Positions 1 to 7,321 of a stretch of DNA of 36,055 bases are shown here, in pieces. The DNA lies in NCBI GenBank assembly GCA_016192845.1, contig JACPTI010000141.1, positions 1 to 36,055 of the forward strand, written 5' to 3'. Made by a program: the position numbers and the translations under genes. The stretch comes from Acidobacteriota bacterium. GTDB lineage: Bacteria > Acidobacteriota > Vicinamibacteria > Vicinamibacterales > UBA2999. Position 1 is the stretch's first letter. Every line of letters starts with the position of its first letter. The notes below the pieces were generated by a model that saw nothing but the letters and a program-made list of their open reading frames with translations, was not told the origin of the DNA and did not search any database.

Positions 1-86
1 CTATGCGGGGGAGCCGCGGGAACAAAGTCCTCGTTCTGGGCCGCATAGCGGTCCAGGAGAACCGCCAAGATCTTCCCGCGAAGCAC
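1..86 (-). CDS. Partial CDS at left edge, unknown function
   Basis: The minus strand reads from a GTG at 84-86 into the left edge of the window. It is open for 28 codons and begins MLRGKILAVLLDRYAAQNED. A good ribosome-binding sequence, GGGAGG, lies about six bases upstream of the GTG (plus-strand 93-98). The amino acid composition looks like real coding sequence (hydrophobic helix, then acidic and proline residues), and the other two minus-strand frames look less protein-like. Only the N-terminus is inside the window, so no family can be named. It is transcribed away from the ligJ-like gene, making 87-276 a divergent intergenic region. The call rests on the ribosome-binding site and codon pattern only. 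Confidence 0.4.
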   Translation of the reverse strand, partial: MLRGKILAVLLDRYAAQNEDFVPAAPPH

Positions 87-106
87 ATCGCACCTCCCGG
101 TTGGCA

Positions 107-176
107 CCCCAGCGCGCAGGCCCGGGGCCCCCACGGCGCACGCCTGCGCCGTGGGGTGAAGATGTGCGCGCTGGGG
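107..176. repeat. Nested inverted repeat containing a family C palindrome
   Basis: The outer arms CCCCAGCGCGCA (107-118) and TGCGCGCTGGGG (165-176) are perfectly complementary over 12 bp. Inside them, CCCCACGGCGCA (129-140) and TGCGCCGTGGGG (145-156) form a second perfect 12-bp stem with a 4-base loop. The inner stem is one of seven copies of the family C palindrome in this window. It lies between the divergent partial gene and the ligJ-like gene; any transcriptional role is unknown. Confidence 0.75.
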
Positions 177-230
177 GCGCCGCGTCAGGCGCCTATGATG
201 GCCCCGCCGCGCCTCCAGCGCAAGCGTCCA

Positions 231-255
231 CGTAGCGTCCGGCTTCAGCCGGACC
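231..255 (+). repeat. REP-like palindrome, family A
   Basis: CGTAGC followed by the palindrome GTCCGGCTTCAGCCGGAC (237-254). The same core recurs at least nine more times in the window, always outside or at the edge of genes, usually preceded by GTACGTAGC or GTACGTGGC. This copy lies just upstream of the ligJ-like gene. Confidence 0.85.
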
Positions 256-276
256 AAGTGAATAGAATGCTGTCCT

Positions 277-1284
277 ATGCTGATTGACGCCCACGGCCAC
301 TACACGACGGTGCCCCCCGCTCTGCGGGTGTTCCGGGCCCTCCAGATCTCGCAGATGGGGAAGCCGGTCAAGAAACTGGTGGCGACGAGCGACGAGGAGA
401 TCCGCGCCTCGCTCGACAAGGGGCAGCTGAAGCTGATGGACGAGCGGGGCATCGACCTGATGCTCTTCTCGCCGATGGCCTCCGCGATGGGGCATCACTT
501 CGGCGGCCCGGTCATCAGCCGGCACTGGACCGAGGTGAACAACGATCTGATCCACCGCGTCTGCCGGCTCTATCCGGCGCGGTTTGCCGGGGTCTGCTCG
601 CTGCCCCAGTCGCCGGGCGTCAGCCCGAAGGAGTGCGCCGAGGAGCTGGAGCGCTGCGTCACGGAGCTCGGGTTCGTCGGCTGCAACCTGAACCCGGACC
701 CGTCGGGAGGCTACTGGACCGACCCGCCGCTCGGCGACGAGTGGTGGTATCCGCTCTACGAGAAGCTTCAGGCGCTCGACGTGCCGGCGATGATCCATGC
801 GTCGGCCACCTGCAACCCGGCGTTCCACACGGTCGGCTCGCACTACCTGAACGTCGACAGCACGGCGTTCCTGCAGCTGCTCGACTCGCGCGTGTTCCAG
901 GATTTTCCGCGGCTGCGCTTCATCCTGGCGCACGGCGGCGGCAACGTGCCGTATCAGGCCGCCCGGTACCGCGCGCTCTGCATCATCCACGACTGGGAGC
1001 CGTTTGACCACTTCATCACACGCTTCTACTGGGACACGACCGTCTACACGCAGGAGGCGATGGAGCTGCTCGTCAAGGTGGTCGGCGTGGACCGGATCAT
1101 CTACGCGTCGGAGATGCTCGGCGGCGTCAACGCCACCGATCCCGCCACCGGCCGCTCGTTCGACGAGAACAAGCGCCTCGTCGATGCGATCCCGTGGCTC
1201 ACCGACGCGGACCGCAGGAAGATCTTCGAGGAGAACGTGCGAAAGGCGTATCCTCGCCTGGGTGTGCTCGCCGCGAAGATGTGA
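277..1284 (+). CDS. ligJ: 4-oxalomesaconate hydratase (LigJ-type amidohydrolase)
   Basis: Predicted cytosolic hydratase of the protocatechuate 4,5-cleavage pathway. It would hydrate 4-oxalomesaconate to 4-carboxy-4-hydroxy-2-oxoadipate. The 335-aa length fits LigJ and the amidohydrolase superfamily. Visible motifs are the N-terminal HxH metal pair (DAHGH, H6 and H8), GCNLNPDPSGG near residue 136, MIHAS with H174, AHGGGNVPYQAARY with H219, and ASEMLGG with E279, where this superfamily often has Asp. The ATG at 277 starts directly at the conserved MLIDAHGH, but no strong ribosome-binding site is seen. It opens a plus-strand operon with the dehydrogenase and two class II aldolase-family genes. 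The main alternative is another amidohydrolase_2 decarboxylase; the EMLGG and PYQAARY motifs favour LigJ. Confidence 0.85.
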   Translation: MLIDAHGHYTTVPPALRVFRALQISQMGKPVKKLVATSDEEIRASLDKGQLKLMDERGIDLMLFSPMASAMGHHFGGPVISRHWTEVNNDLIHRVCRLYPARFAGVCSLPQSPGVSPKECAEELERCVTELGFVGCNLNPDPSGGYWTDPPLGDEWWYPLYEKLQALDVPAMIHASATCNPAFHTVGSHYLNVDSTAFLQLLDSRVFQDFPRLRFILAHGGGNVPYQAARYRALCIIHDWEPFDHFITRFYWDTTVYTQEAMELLVKVVGVDRIIYASEMLGGVNATDPATGRSFDENKRLVDAIPWLTDADRRKIFEENVRKAYPRLGVLAAKM

Positions 1285-1296
1285 TGTGCCGGATTC

Positions 1297-1350
1297 GTGG
1301 GGCGGGCCTTGTCAGGCCCGCCCAGGCGAACCCGAAGGGTTCGCCCCACA
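1297..1350 (+). repeat. Family B double-hairpin palindrome
   Basis: A 54-bp element between ligJ and the dehydrogenase gene. It begins GTGGGGCG and ends CGCCCCACA, so the ends can pair. Internally it has two hairpins: GGGCGGGCC...GGCCCGCCC and GGCGAACCC-GAA-GGGTTCGCC. Related copies are at 10305-10392, 15570-15663 and 18237-18288. Confidence 0.8.
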
Positions 1351-1364
1351 TAGAGGGGTGATCA

Positions 1365-2477
1365 TTGCCCGAGAAGGTGCTTGCCGCGCTGAAGGTCGGC
1401 CCGGCGACAACGGAGCTGCGCGAATTCGATCTGCCCGACATCCCGCCCGACGCCGCGCTGATGAAGATGGAGGTGGCGGGTGTCTGCGGCACCGACGTCA
1501 GCCAGTACAAGCTGCCGCTCCGCGGCTCGCCGCTCATCATGGGGCACGAGAACGTCGGCACGCTCGCGAAGGTGGGCCGCGAGTTCGAGAAGCACACGGG
1601 ATTCAAGGAAGGCGATCTCGTCTTCCTCGAGCACTACCTGCCGTGCGGCCACTGCGAGTGGGACCACATGGGCGAGTACCGCCACTGCGCCGCCACCGAG
1701 TGGTTCTACGACCCGCAGGCGATCCGCTACGGCTATACGTCGCTCGACATCCCGCCGGGACTGTGGGGCGGGTTCAGCCACTACGTCTATCTGCCGCTGA
1801 ACGCCGTGCTGCACAAGGTGCCGGACAGCCTCTCGCCCGAGGAGGCGGGGCTCGCCACGCCGATGTCGAACGGGATCCAGTGGACGCTGATGGACGGCGG
1901 CGCCGGCTACGCGTCGACCGTGCTGATCCAGGGGCCGGGCCAGCAGGGGCTGTGCTGTCTGATGGCGGCGAAGCAGGCGGGCGCCGATCTCGTGATCGTC
2001 ACCGGCACATCGAAGGATGCGCGCCGGCTCGACGTGGCACAGGCGCTCGGCGCCGATGCGACGGTCGACGTGCAGAAAGAAGATCCCCTCGAGCGCGTGA
2101 TGCAGCTCACCGGCGGCCGCGGCGTCGACGTCGTCGTCGACTGCACGGCGGGCGCGGGGACCAAAGCCGTGCTGCTCGGCATCGAGGCGACCAAGCGCCG
2201 CGGCGGGACGATGGTCGTGCAGGGCGAGGGAAACCAGACGTTTCCGGATTTTCCGATCGGGCGGCTGACGCGCAAGGGGATGACGCTCAAGAGCGCGCGA
2301 GGCCATTCGTATCGCGCCGTCGAGCTGGCGCTCGACGTGCTGGCGTCGCGCCGCTTCCCGCTCGACCGGATCATGACGCATCGCTTCGGGCTGGCCGAGG
2401 TCGATTACGCGATCAAATCGGTCGGCGGCGAGGGCGCGGCGGGTGCGATTCACGTCTCCGTGATGCCGTGGAAGTAG
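1365..2477 (+). CDS. Zinc-binding medium-chain alcohol dehydrogenase
   Basis: MDR-family NAD(P)-dependent dehydrogenase, 370 aa, probably oxidising a hydroxylated intermediate of the aromatic pathway; the substrate is unknown. The N-terminal GroES-like domain has the catalytic zinc signature GVCGTD (C41) and GHEN (H61, E62). The structural-zinc lobe is CGHCEWDHMGEYRHC (C94, C97, C108), where the third cysteine of the usual four is Asp100. The Rossmann domain has GPGQQG at 190-195. The start is a TTG at 1365 preceded by GAGGGG at 1353-1358; a GTG at 1377 is the alternative. The stop overlaps the start of the next gene, so the two are translationally coupled. Confidence 0.85.
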   Translation: MPEKVLAALKVGPATTELREFDLPDIPPDAALMKMEVAGVCGTDVSQYKLPLRGSPLIMGHENVGTLAKVGREFEKHTGFKEGDLVFLEHYLPCGHCEWDHMGEYRHCAATEWFYDPQAIRYGYTSLDIPPGLWGGFSHYVYLPLNAVLHKVPDSLSPEEAGLATPMSNGIQWTLMDGGAGYASTVLIQGPGQQGLCCLMAAKQAGADLVIVTGTSKDARRLDVAQALGADATVDVQKEDPLERVMQLTGGRGVDVVVDCTAGAGTKAVLLGIEATKRRGGTMVVQGEGNQTFPDFPIGRLTRKGMTLKSARGHSYRAVELALDVLASRRFPLDRIMTHRFGLAEVDYAIKSVGGEGAAGAIHVSVMPWK

Positions 2478-3199
2478 TCGTTCCGAACTCGGGCGGGCCG
2501 GTCGAGCGGAACGTGCTCGAGGATCTGGCGGCGGCCAGCCGCATCCTCGTCCAGCAGGGCGTGTTCGATGCGGCCGGCCACGTGTCCATGCGCCACCCGG
2601 GGTGTGCCGAGCGCTTTCTGATGTCGCGGTCGCTGGCGCCGGCGCTGGTCACGGCGGACGACATCATGGAGTTCACGCTCGACTCTGAGCCGTGCGAGCC
2701 GCCCGGGCGGCGGCCATTTATCGAGCGCTATCTCCACGGCGAGATCTACCGCGCGCGCCCCGACGTGATGGCGATCGCGCACGGCCATTCGCCGTCGGTC
2801 GTCCCGTTCAGCCTGGTGAACACACCGCTCGTGGCGACGTACCACAACGCGGCGTTCCTCGCATACGGCGTGCCGGTCTTCGACATCCGCGTCAGGTTCG
2901 GCGCCACCGACATCGTCATCAACAGCGCAGCACGCGGGGCGGCGCTCGCCGAGACGCTCGGCGACAAGTGCGTCGTGCTGCTGCGGGCGCACGGGTTCGT
3001 GGCCGTCGGGCCGAGCCTGCCGGCCGCCGTTTTTCGCGGCATCTTCACGGAGGTGAGCGCGCGCGTGCAGTTGCAGGCCGCGGCGCTCGGCGGTCCGCTG
3101 GCGGCGCTCGATGCGGAGGAAGGGCGCAAGGCCGACGCGGTCAACCTGGCGACGCTCGGCCGGTCGTGGGAGCTCTGGAAGAGACAAGTTCGCCGATGA
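2468..3199 (+). CDS. Class II aldolase/adducin-family protein (copy 1)
   Basis: 243-aa protein of the FucA/AraD/adducin fold, which includes aldolases and decarboxylases such as 3,4-dihydroxyphthalate 2-decarboxylase. The metal-site pattern is intact: catalytic Glu in FIERYLH (E86), zinc ligands in AHGHS (H105, H107) and in RAHGF (H175). The start is taken as GTG 2468, overlapping the end of the dehydrogenase gene; GTG 2513 is an alternative. The stop TGA at 3197 overlaps the next ATG (ATGA). It lies in the ligJ operon, so a decarboxylase or aldolase acting on an aromatic or oxo-acid intermediate is plausible. It is a paralogue of the genes at 3196 and 12978. Confidence 0.8.
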   Translation: MEVVVPNSGGPVERNVLEDLAAASRILVQQGVFDAAGHVSMRHPGCAERFLMSRSLAPALVTADDIMEFTLDSEPCEPPGRRPFIERYLHGEIYRARPDVMAIAHGHSPSVVPFSLVNTPLVATYHNAAFLAYGVPVFDIRVRFGATDIVINSAARGAALAETLGDKCVVLLRAHGFVAVGPSLPAAVFRGIFTEVSARVQLQAAALGGPLAALDAEEGRKADAVNLATLGRSWELWKRQVRR

Positions 3200-3852
3200 A
3201 ACAGCAACTGGTCGACGCGATTCGCATGCTCGAGCGCGCGGGGTACATCGATCACAACGGGCACGCGAGCGCCCGGCGCGACGCGACGAGCTTCTACATC
3301 AACTCGGGCGCGTCGGTCCGCGGCGCGCTGACGGTGGACGACATCGTGACCGTCGACCTCGACGGGAATCTTCTGGAGGGCACGGCGAAGCCGCCGCTCG
3401 AGTACCACATTCACTCCGAGATTTACCGCGCCCGGCCCGACGTGAACGCCGTGATGCATACGCACCCGCAGTGGTCGACGTTCCTGACGATGACCGGGAC
3501 GAGGTACCTGCCGGTGTACGCGCAGGGGGTGCTGGTGGGCGACATGCCGGTGCTCGACTCGGTGCTTTCGATCAACACGAAGCCGATGGGGGAGAAGCTC
3601 GCGGCCGCGCTCGGCCGCCGTCCCGCGGTCCTCCTCAAGGCGCACGGCGCCGTCGCTGTCGGCGCCGACATCGTCGAATGCTTCGCGCTGGCGGCCTACA
3701 TCGAGGAGAACGCCTGCCGCCAGTACATGGCGATGCAGATCGGCCAGCCGTACGTCTTCAGCGAGGCGGAGCAGCAGGCCAGCCGCGAAAAGCTCTGGAC
3801 CGCCAGCCTCTTCAAGAAGACGTGGGATCACTACTACTCGAAGATTCGGTGA
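3196..3852 (+). CDS. Class II aldolase/adducin-family protein (copy 2)
   Basis: 218-aa member of the same zinc-dependent fold as the preceding gene, about 25 residues shorter. Residues visible are E69 in PPLEYHIH, H88 and H90 in MHTHP, and H150 in KAHGAV, matching the catalytic acid and three zinc histidines of fuculose-phosphate aldolase. The ATG is in a 4-bp overlap with the stop of copy 1, so the two are co-translated and may form a complex. The C-terminal half ends with a YYSKIR tail. Whether it splits a carbon-carbon bond or decarboxylates a dihydroxyphthalate cannot be decided from sequence. Confidence 0.83.
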   Translation: MKQQLVDAIRMLERAGYIDHNGHASARRDATSFYINSGASVRGALTVDDIVTVDLDGNLLEGTAKPPLEYHIHSEIYRARPDVNAVMHTHPQWSTFLTMTGTRYLPVYAQGVLVGDMPVLDSVLSINTKPMGEKLAAALGRRPAVLLKAHGAVAVGADIVECFALAAYIEENACRQYMAMQIGQPYVFSEAEQQASREKLWTASLFKKTWDHYYSKIR

Positions 3853-3857
3853 TGCTG

Positions 3858-3924
3858 GTCCGGCTAAAGCCGGACGCTACGTACTACGTAGGTTGAGGTA
3901 CGTGGTGTCCGGCTTTAGCCGGAC
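3858..3924. repeat. Pair of family A palindromes, head to head
   Basis: GTCCGGCTAAAGCCGGAC (3858-3875) and GTCCGGCTTTAGCCGGAC (3907-3924) face each other, with their GTACGT flanks toward the centre. This resembles the paired REP arrangement (BIME) of enterobacteria. It lies directly downstream of the RAYT transposase on the minus strand. The RAYT stop codon TAA (3915-3917) falls inside the second palindrome. Confidence 0.85.
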
Positions 3925-4427
3925 CTGTTGTACCAGCCACTTTTCATCTGCACCGCTTCGAGAATCTCTTCGATCGAGTACACGTCGGATCCCAGGAACG
4001 GATAGTCCTGCACGCGCGACACGAGACCTGCCCGGACGGGGTTCTCCAGGATGTACCGCGCCACGCTCAGGGTCGCTTCCTCGGACCGCAACGTCCGCTC
4101 AAATCCGTAGCGCTGCCACAAGGGGTCCTCGAACTGCTTCTTGTAATGAAAACCAGACAGCTGCTTTGCGCGGGCGATGAATTGGCGGCAATCCGAGTCG
4201 TCTGACTGTTCCTGTACCAGCAGATGCAGGTGATCCGGCATGAAGCAGTAGGCAAGAACTGCAAACGGTTCGTCATTGCCGGCGCGCAGGAACTGCGTAC
4301 GCACGGAGTCGACAGCCTCCGCTGTCACGAACAGCCGACGGCGCTCGAACGTGCAGAATGTGAGGAAATAACGGTGCAGACCGATGTAGTCGAACGTCTT
4401 GAGATGTTCGGGTCTGCCAGGAAACAC
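3915..4427 (-). CDS. REP-associated tyrosine transposase (RAYT)
   Basis: 170-aa single-domain transposase of the IS200/IS605-related Y1 (HUH) class. The metal-binding HUH motif is PDHLHLLV (H66, H68). A likely nucleophilic tyrosine lies in ARYILENPVRAGLV (Y125), the helix typical of RAYTs. The opening FDYIGLHRYFLTFCTF is characteristic of the subfamily. The start is GTG 4427. Palindromes of family A lie on both sides (3858-3924 and 4459-4475), the expected arrangement for a RAYT and its REP sequences; the stop codon itself is inside a palindrome. Base composition is visibly less GC-rich than the neighbours. Family knowledge says RAYTs cut and rejoin REP hairpins as single strands; action on family A here is inference. 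Confidence 0.88.
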   Translation of the reverse strand: MFPGRPEHLKTFDYIGLHRYFLTFCTFERRRLFVTAEAVDSVRTQFLRAGNDEPFAVLAYCFMPDHLHLLVQEQSDDSDCRQFIARAKQLSGFHYKKQFEDPLWQRYGFERTLRSEEATLSVARYILENPVRAGLVSRVQDYPFLGSDVYSIEEILEAVQMKSGWYNRSG

Positions 4428-4458
4428 GTGGCGAGACGTGGCAAATGAGATGCCACTG

Positions 4459-4475
4459 GTCCGGCCAAGCCGGAC
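4459..4475 (-). repeat. Family A palindrome (short-loop variant)
   Basis: GTCCGGCCAAGCCGGAC followed by GCTACGTACAT. It flanks the 5' side of the RAYT gene. The conserved flank, read on the minus strand as TACGTAGC, supplies the TAG stop codon (4477-4479) of the adjacent aroE-type gene. Confidence 0.85.
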
Positions 4476-4476
4476 G

Positions 4477-5349
4477 CTACGTACATAGAATGGATGCTTC
4501 GACGTGGGCGCGGAGCTCGGGCGTGATCGGCGGATCGATCCCGAACCATGCCTGCCAGGCGGGGCGCGCCTGGTGGAGCAGCATGCCGAGGCCGTCGACC
4601 GTCCGATTGCCGCGCCGGCGGGCCGCGGCGAGGAGCGGCGTCTCCACCGGGACGTACACGATGTCGCAGACGAGCGCGCGCGTCGGCAGCGTGTCGAGCA
4701 CGAGATCGAGCGGCGGCTGGCCGACCATGCCCTGGCTCGTCGTGTTCACGAGCAGCGCTGCGCCCTCGAGCGCGCGGTGGCGATCCTCCCAGGCCGCCGC
4801 CTGAACGGGCGCACCGAATTCGCGCACCAGCGCCTCCGCGCGCGGCCGCGTGCGGTTGACGACACGAATGTCGCGCGCGCCGCGCTCGGCCAGGCTGTAG
4901 ACAACGGCCCGCGCGCCGCCGCCGGCGCCGATCACGACGGCCGGGCCCGCGTCGGCGCGCCAGGCCGGCTGATGCTGCAGGATGTTCTGCACGAATCCGA
5001 AGGCATCGTTGTTGGTGGCCGCGAGCGAACCGTCCGGGCGGACCGTCACGCAGCTCACGGCGCCGATGCGCCGGGCCACCTCGTCCACGTGGTCGGCGAT
5101 CGTCAGCGCCTGCTCCTTGTGCGGGATCGTGATATTGCAGCCCGAGAAACCGAGCGGCGCGAGGCCGCGCAGCGCCGGCGCCAGATTCTCGGGCTTGATG
5201 GCCAGCGGGACGTACGTTCCGACGAGCCCGTGCTGCTTCATCAGGTAGTTGTGCAGCATCGGGGAGCGCGAGTGCATCACCGGCCACCCCATGACGCCGG
5301 CGAGCAGAAAGCGATCGGTGCTGGAAACCTGCGTTTGTACGCTTGACAA
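4477..5349 (-). CDS. aroE: Shikimate (quinate/shikimate-type) dehydrogenase
   Basis: 290-aa NADP-type dehydrogenase converting 3-dehydroshikimate to shikimate, or the reverse in catabolism. The substrate domain shows HSRSP (S27, S29), NITIPHKE with catalytic K78, and NNDAFGF with D115. The nucleotide domain shows GAGGGARAV near 142 and the NADP-preferring NRT motif near 164, followed by NTTSQGM and GMLLHQ. The start is a TTG at 5349, about 12 residues before the conserved block. Its last two codons and stop come from the family A palindrome flank. Placement beside aromatic-acid catabolic genes hints at a quinate/shikimate-utilising role, but a biosynthetic AroE is equally compatible. It is divergent from the Rieske gene. 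Confidence 0.9.
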   Translation of the reverse strand: MSSVQTQVSSTDRFLLAGVMGWPVMHSRSPMLHNYLMKQHGLVGTYVPLAIKPENLAPALRGLAPLGFSGCNITIPHKEQALTIADHVDEVARRIGAVSCVTVRPDGSLAATNNDAFGFVQNILQHQPAWRADAGPAVVIGAGGGARAVVYSLAERGARDIRVVNRTRPRAEALVREFGAPVQAAAWEDRHRALEGAALLVNTTSQGMVGQPPLDLVLDTLPTRALVCDIVYVPVETPLLAAARRRGNRTVDGLGMLLHQARPAWQAWFGIDPPITPELRAHVEASILCT

Positions 5350-5396
5350 GCGACTTACAGCATAATTCAGACGATCGGCAGGCAGGAGACCTCCGG

Positions 5397-6683
5397 ATGC
5401 TCAGGAAGGAACAGAACGACCTACTCACCCAGACCGGCCCCGGCACGCCCATGGGGCGCCTCTTCCGCAGCTACTGGATTCCGGCGCTGCTGTCCGAGGA
5501 GCTCCCGGAGAACGACTGTCCGCCCGTACGCGTGAAGCTGCTGTCGGAGCGCCTGATTGCGTTCCGCGACACGGAGGGCCGGCTGGGCCTGATCGACGAG
5601 TTCTGCGCCCACCGCGGCGTGTCGCTCTGGTTCGGCCGCAACGAGGAGTGCGGCCTGCGCTGTCCGTACCACGGCTGGAAGTTCGATGTCACCGGCCAGT
5701 GTGTGGACATGCCGTCGGAGCCCGAGCACTCGGAATTTGCGAGGAAGGTGAAGCTGAAGTCGTACCCGCTCGTCGAACGGGGCGGGGTGCTGTGGACTTA
5801 CATGGGGCCGCCCGAGACGCAGCCGCCGCTTCCCGAGTGGGAGTTCGCCACAGTGCCGCCGCCGCATGCCTTCACGTCGAAGCGGCTGCAGGAATGCAGC
5901 TGGCTGCAGGCGCTCGAGGGCGGCATCGACTCGAGCCACGTCTCCTTCCTGCATCGCGGCGACCTCAACACCGATCCGCTCTTCAAGGGCGCGCGCGGCA
6001 ACCAGTACAACCTCTCCGACCTGCGTCCGGTCTTCGAGGTCGTCGAGAGCCCCGGCGGCCTGTACATCGGCGCCCGGCGCAATACCGAGGACGGCCGCTA
6101 CTACTGGCGGATCACCCAGTGGGTGATGCCGTCGTTCACGATGATTGCGCCGCGCGGGAACCACTCGGTGCACGGCCACTTCTGGATCCCGATCGACGAC
6201 GAGAACTGCTGGACGTGGAGCTTCGACTACCACCCGACGCGTCCGCTGACCGACGCCGAGGTGGCGGCGATGCGCGCCGGCAGGGGGATTCACGCCAAGG
6301 TCCTCCCGGGCATCTATCGTCCTGTCGCGAACAAGGACAACGACTACCTGATGGACCGCGCCGCGCAGAAGGCGGGGAAGACCTACAGCGGCATCGAGGG
6401 CTTCGCCATGCAGGACCAGTCGCTCCAGGAAAGCATGGGTCCCATCGTCGATCGAACGAAGGAGACGCTCGTCGCCACCGACAGCGGGATCATCATGTGC
6501 CGCCAGCGGCTGCTGCGCGCGGCGAAGGCGCTCGTCGAGCAGGGGATCACTCCGCCCGGCGTCGACCCCGTGCACCAGCGCGTGCGCTCGGCGGCGATCG
6601 TGCTGCCGAAGGATCAGCCGTACAAGGACGGCGCGCGCGAGGCGCTGATGGCGCAGCCTGGCGTCGCGCCCGCATCGGTATGA
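5397..6683 (+). CDS. Phthalate 4,5-dioxygenase-type Rieske oxygenase, large subunit
   Basis: 428-aa Rieske non-heme iron oxygenase. It would add O2 to an aromatic acid such as phthalate to give a cis-dihydrodiol. The N-terminal sequence LLTQTGPGTPMGRLFRSYWI is typical of the phthalate-dioxygenase group. Rieske cluster ligands are C70, H72, C89 and H92 (CAHRG...CPYHGW). The mononuclear iron site is in EGGIDSSHVSFLH (bridging D178, ligands H181 and H186). The ATG at 5397 is chosen because AGGAG lies at 5384-5388; an upstream TTG at 5343 lacks a site and would overlap aroE. No reductase or ferredoxin gene is adjacent, so electron delivery must come from elsewhere. A related substrate, such as another benzoate derivative, is possible. 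Confidence 0.88.
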   Translation: MLRKEQNDLLTQTGPGTPMGRLFRSYWIPALLSEELPENDCPPVRVKLLSERLIAFRDTEGRLGLIDEFCAHRGVSLWFGRNEECGLRCPYHGWKFDVTGQCVDMPSEPEHSEFARKVKLKSYPLVERGGVLWTYMGPPETQPPLPEWEFATVPPPHAFTSKRLQECSWLQALEGGIDSSHVSFLHRGDLNTDPLFKGARGNQYNLSDLRPVFEVVESPGGLYIGARRNTEDGRYYWRITQWVMPSFTMIAPRGNHSVHGHFWIPIDDENCWTWSFDYHPTRPLTDAEVAAMRAGRGIHAKVLPGIYRPVANKDNDYLMDRAAQKAGKTYSGIEGFAMQDQSLQESMGPIVDRTKETLVATDSGIIMCRQRLLRAAKALVEQGITPPGVDPVHQRVRSAAIVLPKDQPYKDGAREALMAQPGVAPASV

Positions 6684-6689
6684 CCACGG

Positions 6690-6752
6690 CTACGGGCTAT
6701 CAGTTACTGGCGGCTACCGGCTACCGGCTACCAGCTACCGGCTACCAGCTAG
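6690..6752. repeat. Family I word repeat (GGCTACCGGCTACCAGCTA)
   Basis: A short tandem of the words CTACCGG, CTACCAG and CTATCAG immediately after the Rieske stop codon. It is open in all the codons that would join an ATG at 6680 to the next gene, so it could be translated. It has no clear inverted arm, unlike families E-H. Confidence 0.6.
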
Positions 6753-6754
6753 GG

Positions 6755-7207
6755 ATGCAGAGCGAATCGGCGCGGATGAGCTCGGCCGCGGAAGCGCGCT
6801 TCCGGGTGCCGACACCGGCAACGGTGGCGCGCACGATGACGATCAGCGCGCTCGACCCGGCCGCCGACGACATCGTCGCCCGGCTTGCCGAGGCGTCGTG
6901 GACGAACGCACGCTTCTTCCCCGCGTCGGCAGTGGCCCGCCGGTCGGCGAGCGTGCTCGACGAGATCGCACGCGCCGATCTCGCCGTGATGGTGACGACG
7001 GCTGGCGCGGATGCGTCCGCCGCCGCGGCCATTGGCGAAATCTGCAGCGACCGGCGCGTCCATACGGCCACGTTCGTCGTCGGGTCGCGGTCTGTCTCGG
7101 ACGAGGCGCTGTCGCGCACGCTCGGGCAGGTGCGCCCCTGGTCGCTCATGGTCGTCATCGCCGGCGAGGACGACTACGTCGAGGACATCCTCCGGTCCTT
7201 CCGGTAG
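6755..7207 (+). CDS. Conserved-looking protein of unknown function after the Rieske gene
   Basis: About 150 aa from ATG 6755. The frame is open from an ATG at 6680 that overlaps the Rieske stop (ATGA), but that would make the word repeat coding; ATG 6776 is also possible. The protein has alternating helix and strand character. The central stretch ARADLAVMVTTAGADASAAAA then TATFVVGS resembles the Rossmann-like core around the glycine-rich loop of FtsZ/tubulin proteins, but the GGGTGTG loop itself is absent. I do not recognise the family. Likely co-transcribed with the Rieske gene; a role in oxygenase assembly or regulation would be a guess. Confidence 0.6.
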   Translation: MQSESARMSSAAEARFRVPTPATVARTMTISALDPAADDIVARLAEASWTNARFFPASAVARRSASVLDEIARADLAVMVTTAGADASAAAAIGEICSDRRVHTATFVVGSRSVSDEALSRTLGQVRPWSLMVVIAGEDDYVEDILRSFR

Positions 7208-7321
7208 GACACTCAGCAGGAGAAATTCGACGAAAACGGCCGGTTTCCCGCAGATGCCGGCCTGGCATGCGCCATGGACCTGGGGTCGGTGAGCGGCGCG
7301 GGGCCGCTCATTGGAGGGTTC

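Noticed and set aside
1004..2467. Upstream extension of the frame of class II aldolase copy 1
   Set aside because: The frame is open across the ligJ and dehydrogenase genes but encodes Arg/Ser-rich nonsense; real homology starts at about 2468.
5343..5366. TTGACA (5343-5348) and CATAAT (5361-5366) as a promoter for the Rieske gene
   Set aside because: The spacing is 12 bases rather than about 17, and TTGACA overlaps the start codon of the divergent aroE gene; I cannot support a functional promoter.
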